From the NCBI RefSeq assembly GCF_014932895.1, contig NZ_JACYOF010000010.1, forward strand, positions 62,001 to 126,000: 64,000 nt of DNA. The letters are read 5' to 3'. Below are positions 1 through 9,055 of the stretch, piece by piece. Position 1 is the first letter of the stretch, and each line of letters starts with the position of its first letter. The notes below the pieces were generated by a model. It had not been told where the DNA came from, searched no databases, and saw only the letters and a program-made list of their open reading frames with translations. The translations under genes were made by a program, and so were the position numbers. The stretch comes from Bacillus thuringiensis (GTDB lineage Bacteria; Bacillota; Bacilli; Bacillales; Bacillaceae_G).

Positions 1-185
1 AGCCCCTACCAAGCCCCTTCCAAGTAATAAATCACTAAGAAAAAACAAAACAAAAACAACTACAAGAACAAGCATCGTAGTAGTAGTCAAAAAAATTTGA
101 AATAACACGCCAAAAACCCAGCCCTCCTCCCTATATATAGTACAAAGGAGCTTTACATTTTTAAATGGAGACGGGAGGAAATTTG

Positions 186-1043
186 ATGGCGGTGTATCGT
201 AATGTGCAGGTGAATTTTTGGCAGGATGATTTTGTTTTGGATTTGACGCCGGAGGAGCGGTATTTTTATATTTATTTGTTAACTTGTTCGAAGACGACGC
301 AGTGCGGTATTTTTCCATTTCCGAAGCGGTTAGCTGAGATGGAGACGGGTTATAACAGGGAGACGGTTGATAAGTTGGTGCAGCGTTTTATTGAGTATGG
401 AAAGATTCTGTATGATGAGGAGACGAGGGAGTTATTCGTTTTGAATTGGCTTCGTTATAATCCTGTGACGAATACGAATGTGGAGAAGTGTGTGCTTCGT
501 GAGCTTAAGGGTGTGAAGAATAATGAGTTTGTACATATGTTTCTTCAGAAGTGTGTGGAGGAGGAGCTGAATGTTCCGATGCTTTTAGCGCATTTTGGTA
601 TGCCGAGTGATTTGGCTGTGGATGATGTTGATCCAATTTGTGACGAGGCAGAAGAAGAGGTTATAGAGGAAGAAACGGGAAGTAAGGTGTACACGTTTTA
701 TGAGCAACATTTCGGTAGTTTGTCTCCTTATGTGGCAGAGGAACTGAGTGAGTGGATGGTTGATTTGTCAGAGGAGCTTGTGCTGAAGGCTCTTCAAATT
801 GCGTATGAGAATAATAAGCGGACGATTGCTTATGTGAAGGGGATTTTGCGAGATTGGCACGGGAAAGGATTTACGAAAGTATCTGAGGTTGAGGCGGATA
901 CGGCGAAGTTTCGGAAGAAGGGTTCATTTGTTAGTAGTGGGGAGACGGAGGAGTTTTTGGCGAGGTGCGAGGAGTGGGAGAAGAATGCGCTGTCAGAGGA
1001 AGAGTTGCAGCGCTTTTTAGCGGAGCGTGGGTGGCGTCCATGA
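186..1043 (+). CDS. DnaD-domain replication protein, phage-like
   Basis: A 285-residue protein. Its N-terminal half (roughly residues 1-100) reads like the winged-helix part of phage replication-initiation proteins, with the segment FWQDDFVLDLTPEERYFYIY. The region from about residue 170 (VYTFYEQHFGSLSPYVAEEL through YVKGILRDW) is a typical DnaD domain, which in the family helps load the replicative helicase on DNA. I chose ATG 186 because GGGAGG lies just upstream (173-178); an in-frame ATG at 165 has no comparable site. The stop overlaps the next gene by four bases (ATGA), so the two are translationally coupled. Codons are unusually G-rich at third positions (gag, ggg, gcg) compared with most of the window, which suggests transfer. 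Identification is by motif only. Confidence 0.8.
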   Translation: MAVYRNVQVNFWQDDFVLDLTPEERYFYIYLLTCSKTTQCGIFPFPKRLAEMETGYNRETVDKLVQRFIEYGKILYDEETRELFVLNWLRYNPVTNTNVEKCVLRELKGVKNNEFVHMFLQKCVEEELNVPMLLAHFGMPSDLAVDDVDPICDEAEEEVIEEETGSKVYTFYEQHFGSLSPYVAEELSEWMVDLSEELVLKALQIAYENNKRTIAYVKGILRDWHGKGFTKVSEVEADTAKFRKKGSFVSSGETEEFLARCEEWEKNALSEEELQRFLAERGWRP

Positions 1044-2326
1044 GTATTCAAAATGTGGAGGCGGAAAAGACGGTGTTAGGTTCTCTATTACTTGATGGAG
1101 AGCTTATTAAGGAGTGCCGTTTGACGGAGCAGTATTTTTCTATGCCGGTGCATAAGTCTATATTTCAGTTAATGCGAAAAATGGAAGAAGAGGGGCAACC
1201 GATTGATCTTGTGACGTTCATTTCTAGGATAGATCCGAATTTTTTGAAGGGGATCGGGGGAATGGAGTATTTTATAGGATTAATGGATGGAGTGCCTACA
1301 ACTGCCAACTTCTCTTATTATGAGGGGCTTGTTCGAGGTGCGTGGAAAATGTATCAGGCCGGCGTTCTCGGGCACAAGATGGGAGAGCGTCTTATTGCGG
1401 AGAAGAATGAGAAAATTATTGGCGAGACAATTACGGCACTTTGTGAGTTAGAGGGAAAGGACTGTGTATGTGAGTTTGATTTGAAGGATGCGTTAGTTGG
1501 TTTGTATGAAGAGCTTCATCAAGATACGAAAGAGATTACGGGTATTGAGACTGGTTATACATCGTTAAATAAAATGACGTGCGGCTTGCAGGAGGGTGAT
1601 TTTGTCGTTCTTGGTGCGCGTCCTTCTATGGGGAAGACTGCTTTTGCGCTTAATGTTGGACTGCATGCGGCGAAGTCTGGAGCGGCGGTTGGATTGTTTT
1701 CATTAGAGATGAGTAGTAAGCAATTGTTAAAAAGGATGGCGTCTTGCGTAGGTGAAGTGTCAGGAGGCAGGCTGAAAAATCCGAAGCACCGTTTTGGGAT
1801 GGAAGACTGGGAAAAGGTGAGTAAGGCGTTTGCGGAGATTGGTGAGTTGCCGCTTGAAATTTACGATCATGCAGGCGTTACGGTGCAAGATATTTGGATG
1901 CAAACTCGTAAGTTAAAGCGGAAGCACGGTGATAAAAAGATTTTAGTTATTGTAGATTACTTGCAGCTTATTACGGGTGATCCGAAGCATAAAGGCAATC
2001 GATTTCAAGAGATTAGTGAAATTTCTCGTAAGCTTAAGTTATTAGCGCGTGAATTAAATGTTTGTGTAGTAGCGTTGTCGCAATTGTCTCGTTCCGTAGA
2101 GTCACGTCAAGATAAGCGACCTCTTTTATCTGATTTAAGAGAGACGGGACAAATTGAGCAAGATGCGGATGTTATTATGCTTATGTATCGCGAAGATTAT
2201 TACGATAAGGAAACGATGCAGAAAGAGATGACGGAGATTCATGTGGCGAAGCGTCGGAATGGGCCTGTTGGTAGTTTTAAGCTGCGGTTTTTGAAGGAGT
2301 TTGGGCGGTTTGTGGAGGGGAAATAG
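1040..2326 (+). CDS. Replicative DNA helicase, DnaB family (phage-type)
   Basis: A 428-residue hexameric helicase of the DnaB/DnaC family. An N-terminal DnaB domain (residues 1-110, with VEAEKTVLGSLLLDGELI) is followed by a RecA-like motor: Walker A GARPSMGKTAFALN, LFSLEMSSKQLLKRM, Walker B ILVIVDYLQLI and the arginine-finger region SDLRETGQIEQDADVI. The ATG overlaps the stop of the DnaD-domain gene. The same pairing in phages forms an initiator/helicase-loading module. The host's own dnaC and dnaD would be expected elsewhere, so this is probably a spare copy left by a prophage or integrative element. No integrase or other phage gene is visible to the right, and the left side is cut by the window edge. 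Confidence 0.88.
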   Translation: MSIQNVEAEKTVLGSLLLDGELIKECRLTEQYFSMPVHKSIFQLMRKMEEEGQPIDLVTFISRIDPNFLKGIGGMEYFIGLMDGVPTTANFSYYEGLVRGAWKMYQAGVLGHKMGERLIAEKNEKIIGETITALCELEGKDCVCEFDLKDALVGLYEELHQDTKEITGIETGYTSLNKMTCGLQEGDFVVLGARPSMGKTAFALNVGLHAAKSGAAVGLFSLEMSSKQLLKRMASCVGEVSGGRLKNPKHRFGMEDWEKVSKAFAEIGELPLEIYDHAGVTVQDIWMQTRKLKRKHGDKKILVIVDYLQLITGDPKHKGNRFQEISEISRKLKLLARELNVCVVALSQLSRSVESRQDKRPLLSDLRETGQIEQDADVIMLMYREDYYDKETMQKEMTEIHVAKRRNGPVGSFKLRFLKEFGRFVEGK

Positions 2327-2367
2327 TTAAAAGCCTTGAGTATCGCTTTGGAAATAACACAGAATAA

Positions 2368-2409
2368 AATAAAGCATAAGTGTTCCATTTCATTAACTTA
2401 TGCTTTATT
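2368..2409. terminator. Bidirectional intrinsic terminator
   Basis: A perfect 14-bp stem (AATAAAGCATAAGT and its complement) flanked by A and T runs sits between the converging dnaB-like gene and the TrmB gene, so it can serve both strands. Confidence 0.8.
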
Positions 2410-2432
2410 TTTTGATTCTTTGAATATGTTTC

Positions 2433-3218
2433 TTATTTTTCCATAAAGAAGGATTTTCTCTCTGTCGTAATCCATTGCTCCAAATCGTCTTGGCTACGTC
2501 GGACAAGTCGATTTACTAAAACATCATGCCACACATAATCCTCTAATAGGTATATATGAACCGGATCATCTGTATAAAAGGCAACATTACGCTCTTCAAG
2601 TGATGGTCCATAAATCATCTCTTTAGAATCTATCGATAAAATAAACCAATGTTCTGTAGACAAGGTTTCTGTATAAGGTGTTATACGATGGGCTTCTAGA
2701 TTTTTAATGGGATTTTCAACATGCAGGGTAATACCTTGTATTGTAACTTTATCACCTACTTCAGATAGATCTTCTTTTAACGCTTCATACATCTCATCCC
2801 ACATTGAAATGACAATACGTTGTTCTGCTTTTTTTATTAATGCCTGACAATAGCTAATGATTGTTTTAGTGTCTTTTAAAGTAATCACTCGATTATCCGT
2901 TTTTTCCTCGGAAGTTTCTAGTGTTTTTAATGAATCACTGATTCCTTCATAAGTAGACTGCCATTCTGATTGAGCCTTTTGTAAAAAGATTTCAACAGGT
3001 AGAGGTGAATAGCGAGTAGTGTCATTTATTTCTTCCTTCATGACAATTCCTTTTTCTACAAGGTTACCCAAAATCTCATAAATTCGCGCTCTTGGTACAC
3101 CCGAATCCTTACTCACTTGGTAGGCTGTGACAGGCCCCTGTTTAACAAGAGATACATAAGATTTAGCCTCATATTCATTAAAACCAATTTTCTTAAGCTG
3201 TTGCACTATGTAGTCCAC
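2433..3218 (-). CDS. TrmB-family transcriptional regulator
   Basis: A 261-residue regulator. Residues 1-75 form a winged helix typical of TrmB: LKKIGFNEYEAKSYVSLVKQ, then VSKDSGVPRARIYEILGNLV. A short coiled linker follows, then an effector-binding half with the phospholipase-D-like fold seen in bacterial TrmB proteins (for example TIISYCQALIKKAEQRIVIS). Family members often sense sugars, but the ligand here cannot be read from sequence. It is divergent from the TauE/SafE gene, and an inverted repeat overlaps that gene's promoter, so it probably controls itself and the exporter. The start ATG at 3218 is the only reasonable one for a full-length HTH. Confidence 0.85.
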   Translation of the reverse strand: MDYIVQQLKKIGFNEYEAKSYVSLVKQGPVTAYQVSKDSGVPRARIYEILGNLVEKGIVMKEEINDTTRYSPLPVEIFLQKAQSEWQSTYEGISDSLKTLETSEEKTDNRVITLKDTKTIISYCQALIKKAEQRIVISMWDEMYEALKEDLSEVGDKVTIQGITLHVENPIKNLEAHRITPYTETLSTEHWFILSIDSKEMIYGPSLEERNVAFYTDDPVHIYLLEDYVWHDVLVNRLVRRSQDDLEQWITTERKSFFMEK

Positions 3219-3269
3219 TTTTTTCGCCCTCCGATGTTTGCTTTTATATTTTAACGTTACAATAACTGT

Positions 3270-3312
3270 TTACATTTAGCAAATTATTAGTTACTATTCT
3301 GATAGTGACTAA
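3270..3312 (+). promoter_or_regulatory. Promoter with overlapping inverted repeat (candidate TrmB operator)
   Basis: TTTACA at 3270-3275 and TACTAT at 3292-3297 (16-bp spacing) form a plausible sigma-A promoter for the exporter. An 11-bp inverted repeat with one mismatch (TTAGTTACTAT / ATAGTGACTAA, 3287-3312) covers the -10 box, which is where a repressor would act. Binding by the neighbouring TrmB protein is inference. Confidence 0.5.
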
Positions 3313-3328
3313 AGGGGAGGTTAATAAT

Positions 3329-4096
3329 ATGGATTTTTATTTAGACCCATCCGTATTAATTATTTTGATTGCTTTTGGATTTTTAGCTGCATTTATTGAT
3401 TCAGTTGTAGGTGGTGGAGGACTCATTGCCTTACCAGCTTTATTATTTACAGGACTGAATCCAGCAAGTGCAGTAGCTACGAATAAACTAGCGTCGACAA
3501 TGGGGTGTGCAACTAGTAATATTGTGTTTTATCGTTCTGGTAATCTTGATTTGAAATCGGCGTTTAAATTAGTTCCACTCACTTTCATAGGTTCCATAAT
3601 AGGGGCATGGACCGTTCATTTAATGAATCCAGAAGTACTCAAGCCATTGATGCTAATCATGCTTGGTGCGGTCGCTATTTATACGATATTCAAAAAGGAT
3701 TGGGGTAGTATTTCTACTCATAAGAAATTGTCTGGTCGACACTTCATTATTTTTACCTTTTTTGTTTTTGCTATTGGTTTTTATGATGGATTTCTAGGGC
3801 CTGGCACAGGTTCGTTTTTAATGTTTACTCTTTTATTTATTGGGTATGATTTTTTAAAAGCAGCAGGTAATGCGAAGCTTCTTAATTTAGGAAGTAATGT
3901 TGGTGCATTGTTGATGTTTATGTATGTAGGGCAAGTAAACTATGCGTATGGTTTTATAATGGGAATTGCTCAAATTGCTGGAGGGATTGTTGGCTCCAAA
4001 TTTGCTATAAAAAAAGGAAGCGGGTATGTTCGTGCTCTTTTCATTACAGTGACTTGTGTATTGTTAGCGAAAAATCTGTATGACTATATTCAATAA
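3329..4096 (+). CDS. TSUP (TauE/SafE) family membrane exporter
   Basis: A 255-residue, mostly hydrophobic protein with about eight predicted membrane segments and the two family repeats: FIDSVVGGGGLIALPALLFT near the N-terminus and FYDGFLGPGTGSFLMFTLLF in the second half. Family members move sulfite, sulfoacetate or other small organic anions. The substrate here is unknown. ATG 3329 is preferred over the upstream GTG at 3305 because GGGGAGG lies 8 bases before it. It is followed by a strong hairpin and is probably controlled by the divergent TrmB regulator. Confidence 0.88.
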   Translation: MDFYLDPSVLIILIAFGFLAAFIDSVVGGGGLIALPALLFTGLNPASAVATNKLASTMGCATSNIVFYRSGNLDLKSAFKLVPLTFIGSIIGAWTVHLMNPEVLKPLMLIMLGAVAIYTIFKKDWGSISTHKKLSGRHFIIFTFFVFAIGFYDGFLGPGTGSFLMFTLLFIGYDFLKAAGNAKLLNLGSNVGALLMFMYVGQVNYAYGFIMGIAQIAGGIVGSKFAIKKGSGYVRALFITVTCVLLAKNLYDYIQ

Positions 4097-4197
4097 GTAA
4101 TTTTGAACATCTTCACTTTAAAGAACGTAGAAAAGGTCAAATATGAAGACTACATAAAATATAAGAAGATACCAGGGGAAATTCCTTTTAACATTTT

Positions 4198-4232
4198 TTA
4201 GATGCTATCTTATTCGAAGATAGCATCTAAAA
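4198..4232 (+). terminator. Intrinsic-type hairpin
   Basis: A 13-bp perfect stem (TTAGATGCTATCT and complement) around TATTCGA, followed by an A run on the + strand and preceded by T's. It lies between the converging exporter and DMT permease genes and may act on either strand. Confidence 0.6.
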
Positions 4233-4323
4233 AAAGCTCGTTTAAAAGAAAATCTAAGTGAAGAGAATGAAAATAATACAAAAGAATATTTTCGGGGTAT
4301 GTTTATCTATCTTGGAGAAACAC

Positions 4324-5211
4324 CTATTCCATATTTTTCTTATAATTTACCTTCAACAAACTCTTAAAATCCACCTCAGCAATCAACACACTTACTAATA
4401 TAAGCGTCGCTCCTAAGTATCCTTTCCCTGTGAGCGTTTCACCTGTGAAGAAGAAGGCAAAGCCTGCTGAAAAGACAGGTTCTAATGAAAAAATAAGTCC
4501 GGTATGTGTAGGTGTCGTGTACTGCTGGGCAATTACTTGTACAATGAATGCGACTGCGGTGCAAAATATGCTTAGGGCTAATGTGATTAGCCATGAGTCG
4601 ATCGTGCTAGGCAGTTTTGGTGTTTCTATAATGAATGAAAAAATAAGACTAAATAGGCCGACAAAACCGAGTTGTATGACTCCAAGAGCAATTGAATTTA
4701 CATGTTTCGTTACTGAACCAGTAATGATGACGTGAATCGCATAAAATAAGGCAGACAGTATGCAAAATATATCGCCATTACCGATCTTGAATTCACTAGT
4801 TAATGTTAATAAGCCAATTCCTATTATCGTTAACACAATTCCTAATATAACTTTCTTTTCAGGGATGTGTTTTAAAAATATAGCTGATAATATCGGAATG
4901 AAAATGACTGTGAGACATAATAAGAAACCAGCATTAGAAACACTCGTATATTTGGTGCCGAAAGTCGCGAAAATGTAAACGATAAATAAGACAGAAGCGA
5001 GTATAAATGCATATTTTACAGTTTTAAAATCGATTTTGAATAAATGTTTGTAAAATATTAAACCTGATAAAAGAAAGGCAATGATAAATCGTAATGCGAT
5101 TAAGTTGTATTCTTCTATGTCTTCAAGTCCAACCTTTGTAAGTAAGATGGATGCACCCCAAAAGAATGTAACCAGGAGTAGCATTAAATCAGCTTTTAAT
5201 TGTAGTTTCAT
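4324..5211 (-). CDS. DMT/EamA-family transporter
   Basis: A 295-residue permease with ten predicted membrane helices and two EamA repeats. The first starts at LKADLMLLLVTFFWGASILL, the second around GNGDIFCILSALFYAIHVII. The conserved E in IFSLEPVFSAGFAFFFTGET marks the second repeat. Members export amino acids or other small metabolites; the substrate is unknown. The start ATG (complement of 5209-5211) is preceded by GAGGG; a longer reading frame upstream only runs through the bcr1 repeat. A 5' fragment of a near-identical gene is present at 22714-22960. Confidence 0.88.
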   Translation of the reverse strand: MKLQLKADLMLLLVTFFWGASILLTKVGLEDIEEYNLIALRFIIAFLLSGLIFYKHLFKIDFKTVKYAFILASVLFIVYIFATFGTKYTSVSNAGFLLCLTVIFIPILSAIFLKHIPEKKVILGIVLTIIGIGLLTLTSEFKIGNGDIFCILSALFYAIHVIITGSVTKHVNSIALGVIQLGFVGLFSLIFSFIIETPKLPSTIDSWLITLALSIFCTAVAFIVQVIAQQYTTPTHTGLIFSLEPVFSAGFAFFFTGETLTGKGYLGATLILVSVLIAEVDFKSLLKVNYKKNME

Positions 5212-5234
5212 TTTTATTCCCTCGTTATGTATAA

Positions 5235-5310
5235 TTTGTCCCGCTATTTGCGGGCTAATAATCAGTGGGGGAAGGAACAAAATCCCCCGCTGATTAAAGT
5301 TTCACTTTAG
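5235..5310 (+). repeat. bcr1-type repeat, short form
   Basis: It starts with the bcr1 end (here TTTGTCCCGCTATTTGCGGG) and finishes with GATTAAAGTTTCACTTTA, but the central part present in longer copies is missing, leaving 76 bp. It lies in the 5' region of the DMT permease. Confidence 0.8.
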
Positions 5311-5396
5311 AATTCCATACCCCTATCCCCATTTTTTATTTTAATATTAATTCTGAATATTTTAAATAAAAATTTATCGACGTTTTATTTCATCAG

Positions 5397-5447
5397 AAAG
5401 AGGCTATTTTATAATCCGGTTCAATCGGTTTATAAAATAGCCTCTTT
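5397..5447. terminator. Perfect long hairpin
   Basis: A 17-bp perfect inverted repeat (AAAGAGGCTATTTTATA and complement) around a 17-base loop. It lies in the 440-bp space between the DMT permease and the sigma-54 activator. A second imperfect hairpin (CCCCAAGCTC / GAGCCTGGGG, about 5511-5537) follows. Either could end the minus-strand activator transcript. No gene was seen in 5311-5654. Confidence 0.5.
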
Positions 5448-5654
5448 CCATTTGAAAAGTACCTCTACCAACCTCGGAATTAGTTCAAGGTTGGGCCTTA
5501 TGACGTAACCCCCCCAAGCTCTTAGAGGAGCCTGGGGATTTAACGAATCCACCAATCAATGGCACATTGGAATTGTAAGATCTAACATGTGGTATCTTGA
5601 TATAATAAAAGCACACTCTATTACTAGAAAATGTAATGCGTCGGTGATAAGTTA

Positions 5655-7703
5655 TCAAAGATTACGTTCCAAGCTTGAAGTTAGAATCTCCAAACCTTTT
5701 TTTGTTAGATTCATTCCTGCCCGGCCTCTTTTTATTTGCAGATACCCTTTCATTTTCAGGAAATTCAACCGATGTCTAACTTGTGCCTCAGATAATTTCA
5801 TTTCGACCTCTTGGCTCTTTTCAGAAATAATTCTTCTTCCGATTGCTTTTCCTTTTTCCTCATAATTCATGATGAGGTTAAGGATGAAAAGTGATTCTTC
5901 ATCAAGAGCGGTTGAATTCGAATAAAAGGGTGGTATGTTCTCAATTGGGTCACTATCTGTTTTCCTATGTGGCGGTTGTTGAAAATAATGTTGATTAGGC
6001 AAATCATTTTTCGTTATTTGGTTTCCGGTACGGACAGCAAGCATATAATCTATCGTATTTTTAAGTTCTCTTACATTTCCATACCATGGATACCCTTGAA
6101 GTTCTTCAATTAATTCTTGTTCCATTTTGACTTTACGGTCCGATAGTGCAACAAAATGTTTAGCCAATAATTCAATATCATTTCGGCGAGCTCTTAATTC
6201 GGGAAGGTGTATAAAGAGTACCTTAAGCCTATGGTATAAGTCCTCTCTAAACACATTTTCTCGAATCATTTTCAGTAGATCCTTATTGGTTGCCGCAATA
6301 ATTCGAACGTCTATGGGGATAATTTGACTTCCACCAACACGCATGATTTCTTTTTCTTGCAATACGCGAAGTAGTCGCGCTTGAAGTTTAAGACTAATAT
6401 CTCCAATCTCATCTAAAAAAATAGTGCCACCATTTGCTTGCTCAAATAATCCCATTTTTCCGCCCTTTTTTGCTCCGGTAAACGCTCCGTCCTCATAACC
6501 GAATAGTTCACTCTCGACTAAATCATCCGATAAAGCACTAAAGTTAACGGCAAGAAAAGGGCCGCTATTTCGAAGGGAAGCATTATGAATGGCGCTTGCA
6601 AACAACTCTTTTCCGGTACCACTTTCACCTTCAATTAAAACAGTTAAATCAGTCTTAGCTAATCTTTTGGCAATTTGTTTCGTTTCTTGGATAGTAGAGC
6701 TAATCCCAACGATATTATGAAAGTTATATTTTGCTATGTATCCTTTTTTGACAAATTCTTTTCTTAATTTACGTTCAAACCCAATGGTCTTAAGGGCATT
6801 TCTAAAAGTAACAATAATCGATTGATCATTTATATGCAGACGTTCCACTATCACATCCAAGCCGTTTACAACAAATATACCGCTTTCTTGTTGCTTATTG
6901 GAAAGGATAAAATTTACCAAATCAATATTATCAATAGTGGAATCAATAGGATGACCAATAGCATGTTTGCTTTTTATTTTAAGCATGTTTTCCAGGATTT
7001 CATTAAAGACAACAATCTTTCCTTTAGAATCAATAGCTAGTATTCCATCACCAACACCATCAATCACTTGATGAAGTTGTCGATGAGCTTTAGCTAGATT
7101 CTTCGTTAAATCTACTATTTTTCGATAGTATCTCTCAGAAACATGGTTACCGGATTCCTCCATTAAATGAAATCGATCCAAAATGGACATGATTGTAGTA
7201 ATATCTATTAGCCTATGACCAATATTAATCACTTTTTCTACAAAGTCGGGGATAATGTCAAGTTCGCCAGGTGTGATTGCAAGCTTGATCATTTGTGTAT
7301 TCGTTTTTCCAGGATAGTAGGGGATATATGCAATATGGTTCAGCCCCAATTGACGCATCGTTTCAATCGATTCATATACTGTTTGGTGATTATCATTCAC
7401 ATATAGGGCTTGTGTTCCTTCCGGCAAAAATAAAAGTTGGTCCACGTTTTCATAATTTAATGTTCGTTTTGCTATGATTACTTCGCAGTTTTCCCCAATA
7501 AAGTCTTTGACCGTTTCTATGGTAAATGTATTAGGTAACACGATTACTGTTGAATGAAATACTTTTGGAATACTTTCTTCTACAGAAAAACTTTCAATAT
7601 CTATGAGATCACCTACCATCTCCGCTAGTTGTTGATGTAGGGCTTTTCGTGTTTCTTTTAAAACGGTAATCAATACAATGTGGTTGTTTTCAAATTCGTT
7701 CAT
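5655..7703 (-). CDS. Sigma-54-dependent transcriptional activator
   Basis: A 682-residue enhancer-binding protein. Residues 1-200 form a sensory region with a PrpR-N-like feel, which I cannot assign firmly. Residues about 212-305 form a PAS domain ([20 protein letters not shown]). Residues about 328-555 are the AAA+ motor with Walker A GESGTGKE (359-366), the sigma-54-contacting GAFTGA loop (406-411) and Walker B FLDEIGD. The C-terminus is not the usual Fis-type HTH. Residues about 595-680 look like a winged helix ([20 protein letters not shown] then a basic wing). The gene is divergent from a hydrolase/carrier pair that has a sigma-54 promoter, so it is almost certainly their activator. The inducer is unknown. 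Confidence 0.92.
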   Translation of the reverse strand: MNEFENNHIVLITVLKETRKALHQQLAEMVGDLIDIESFSVEESIPKVFHSTVIVLPNTFTIETVKDFIGENCEVIIAKRTLNYENVDQLLFLPEGTQALYVNDNHQTVYESIETMRQLGLNHIAYIPYYPGKTNTQMIKLAITPGELDIIPDFVEKVINIGHRLIDITTIMSILDRFHLMEESGNHVSERYYRKIVDLTKNLAKAHRQLHQVIDGVGDGILAIDSKGKIVVFNEILENMLKIKSKHAIGHPIDSTIDNIDLVNFILSNKQQESGIFVVNGLDVIVERLHINDQSIIVTFRNALKTIGFERKLRKEFVKKGYIAKYNFHNIVGISSTIQETKQIAKRLAKTDLTVLIEGESGTGKELFASAIHNASLRNSGPFLAVNFSALSDDLVESELFGYEDGAFTGAKKGGKMGLFEQANGGTIFLDEIGDISLKLQARLLRVLQEKEIMRVGGSQIIPIDVRIIAATNKDLLKMIRENVFREDLYHRLKVLFIHLPELRARRNDIELLAKHFVALSDRKVKMEQELIEELQGYPWYGNVRELKNTIDYMLAVRTGNQITKNDLPNQHYFQQPPHRKTDSDPIENIPPFYSNSTALDEESLFILNLIMNYEEKGKAIGRRIISEKSQEVEMKLSEAQVRHRLNFLKMKGYLQIKRGRAGMNLTKKGLEILTSSLERNL

Positions 7704-7748
7704 AGAGCACCTCTTGAGTTGAATTTAATTGGTCTGAAGTTGGTTGTT

Positions 7749-7782
7749 AATTGGTTATTATGTAACCAATCAATAACCAATT
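7749..7782. promoter_or_regulatory. Inverted repeats, candidate upstream activating sequence
   Basis: An 11-bp perfect inverted repeat (AATTGGTTATT at 7749-7759 and AATAACCAATT at 7772-7782) encloses an inner repeat, ATTGGTTA-N5-TAACCAAT. It lies about 85-115 bp upstream of the -24/-12 promoter, the usual place for an enhancer-binding protein. Related half-sites (TTGGTC, TTGGTTG) lie just left. Binding by the divergent activator is inference. Confidence 0.65.
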
Positions 7783-7863
7783 ATAATACATATCAACATA
7801 GCAAGTGTCGATAAAACGACAAATTATTTAAAATTATGTAAATAATCATTCGAATTTCAATAT

Positions 7864-7878
7864 TGGCACGATATTTGC
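7864..7878 (+). promoter_or_regulatory. Sigma-54 (-24/-12) promoter
   Basis: TGGCACG-ATAT-TTGC matches the sigma-54 consensus TGGCACG-N4-TTGC at every fixed base, with GG at 7865-7866 and GC at 7877-7878 separated by the required ten bases. It points at the hydrolase gene starting at 8031, leaving a 5' leader of about 140 bases. Confidence 0.9.
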
Positions 7879-8030
7879 TTATGTAAATAGTGTGTAAAGA
7901 AATGATGAAATTAGTAGAGTAGTAATTCATATATTAGATTCTTTACCACTTCATAGAAAAAGGAGGATAAGAATATATAATCACAGCAGAGAAAGACAAC
8001 GAAACCATTTAAAATATGAGGTGAGAGGAA

Positions 8031-8789
8031 ATGAAACCACTAATTGGTGTTACTGGGTATTATGTTGATCATAGTGAAATAGGGAAGGAGGGCTTGCGAG
8101 GGCTACCAGGTCAAGATATGGCTATCTTTTCTTATGACTACATCCGTTCACTTCAACGAGCAGGTGCAACGGTTGTTCTACTTCCAATCGAAGAAGTTGA
8201 TCAAATCGATTCCACGCTTAATCAATTAGATGGATTGTTATTGGCTGGTGGCGCGGACATCAATCCATTTTATTACGGTGATATTCCAAAATCGTATATA
8301 GGCACTGTAGAGGAAGAACGAGATAACTTTGAATTAAATCTGGCAAGGCAGGCTTTAGAAAGAGATATTCCTATTCTAGGAATATGTCGAGGATTACAGG
8401 TGTTGAATGTTGCAGCTGGTGGGTCGCTTTATCAAGACTTAGAACATGAGATGGGCCCCGAACATTTCCATGTCCGGGAACAGTTTCGTAAATGGCAAGG
8501 CTCTCATTCTATAGATCTTCTTGAAGAGGGAAAAATTTATGAGGCGATTGGCCAAAAATCCTTAATGGTTAATTCTTTCCATCATCAAGCAGTGAAAACG
8601 CTGGGAAGAGATTTTGAAGTGAGTGCTCGGTCCTTTGATGGTGTGATAGAGGCCATTGAATCCAAAGCTCATCGTTACGTAGCAGCCGTTCAATGGCATC
8701 CAGAAATGATGTCGGAAAGGGATGCTCTACAGCAGCGTTTATTTAACCACTTTGTGAATGAAATTAGTAAAAAGGTGGTTACATCTTAA
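8031..8789 (+). CDS. Gamma-glutamyl-GABA hydrolase-like class I glutamine amidotransferase (peptidase C26)
   Basis: A 252-residue soluble enzyme of the PuuD/peptidase C26 group. The substrate-side motif is GLLLAGGADINPFYYGD. The nucleophile elbow ILGICRGLQVLNVAAGG carries the catalytic Cys, and the His-Glu pair is in AAVQWHPEM. Family members cut gamma-glutamyl bonds (for example gamma-glutamyl-GABA in putrescine breakdown) or similar amides. GGTGAGAGG precedes the ATG. It is the first gene after the sigma-54 promoter and is followed by a carrier gene, so it probably acts on an imported compound. No other Puu-pathway gene is nearby, so the exact substrate is open. Confidence 0.88.
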   Translation: MKPLIGVTGYYVDHSEIGKEGLRGLPGQDMAIFSYDYIRSLQRAGATVVLLPIEEVDQIDSTLNQLDGLLLAGGADINPFYYGDIPKSYIGTVEEERDNFELNLARQALERDIPILGICRGLQVLNVAAGGSLYQDLEHEMGPEHFHVREQFRKWQGSHSIDLLEEGKIYEAIGQKSLMVNSFHHQAVKTLGRDFEVSARSFDGVIEAIESKAHRYVAAVQWHPEMMSERDALQQRLFNHFVNEISKKVVTS

Positions 8790-8911
8790 AGTGTTATAAG
8801 TAAAAGAATCGATGGCATTCAGTTACCTTTTAAAGATATAAAGAGTGATTTATAATAGGACAGCCTGGTACGCTCGGTAGTTGAGGTAACCAGACTGTCA
8901 GTTGCCAAAGA

Positions 8912-9037
8912 TTTATCCCGCTATTTAAGGGCAGTAAAACTCCCACCTCAAAATTCAGCTGGGGCAAAGAAGTTAGGTGGGAGCCTTGTTGCCCGTAAAC
9001 GCCCGATTGGTGCGGGCTGATTAAAGTTTCACTTTAT
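8912..9037 (+). repeat. bcr1-type repeat, 126-bp form
   Basis: TTTAT occurs at both ends. The internal order CCCGC / ACTCCCACCTCAAAATTCAG / CCCGATTGGTGCGGGC / TTTCACTTTAT is that of bcr1. This copy lacks the AATCAGTGGGGG hairpin found in the 159-bp copies. It lies between the hydrolase and carrier genes of one presumed operon and ends 18 bases before the carrier ATG. Confidence 0.85.
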
Positions 9038-9055
9038 TGAAAAGGGGATTGGTAT

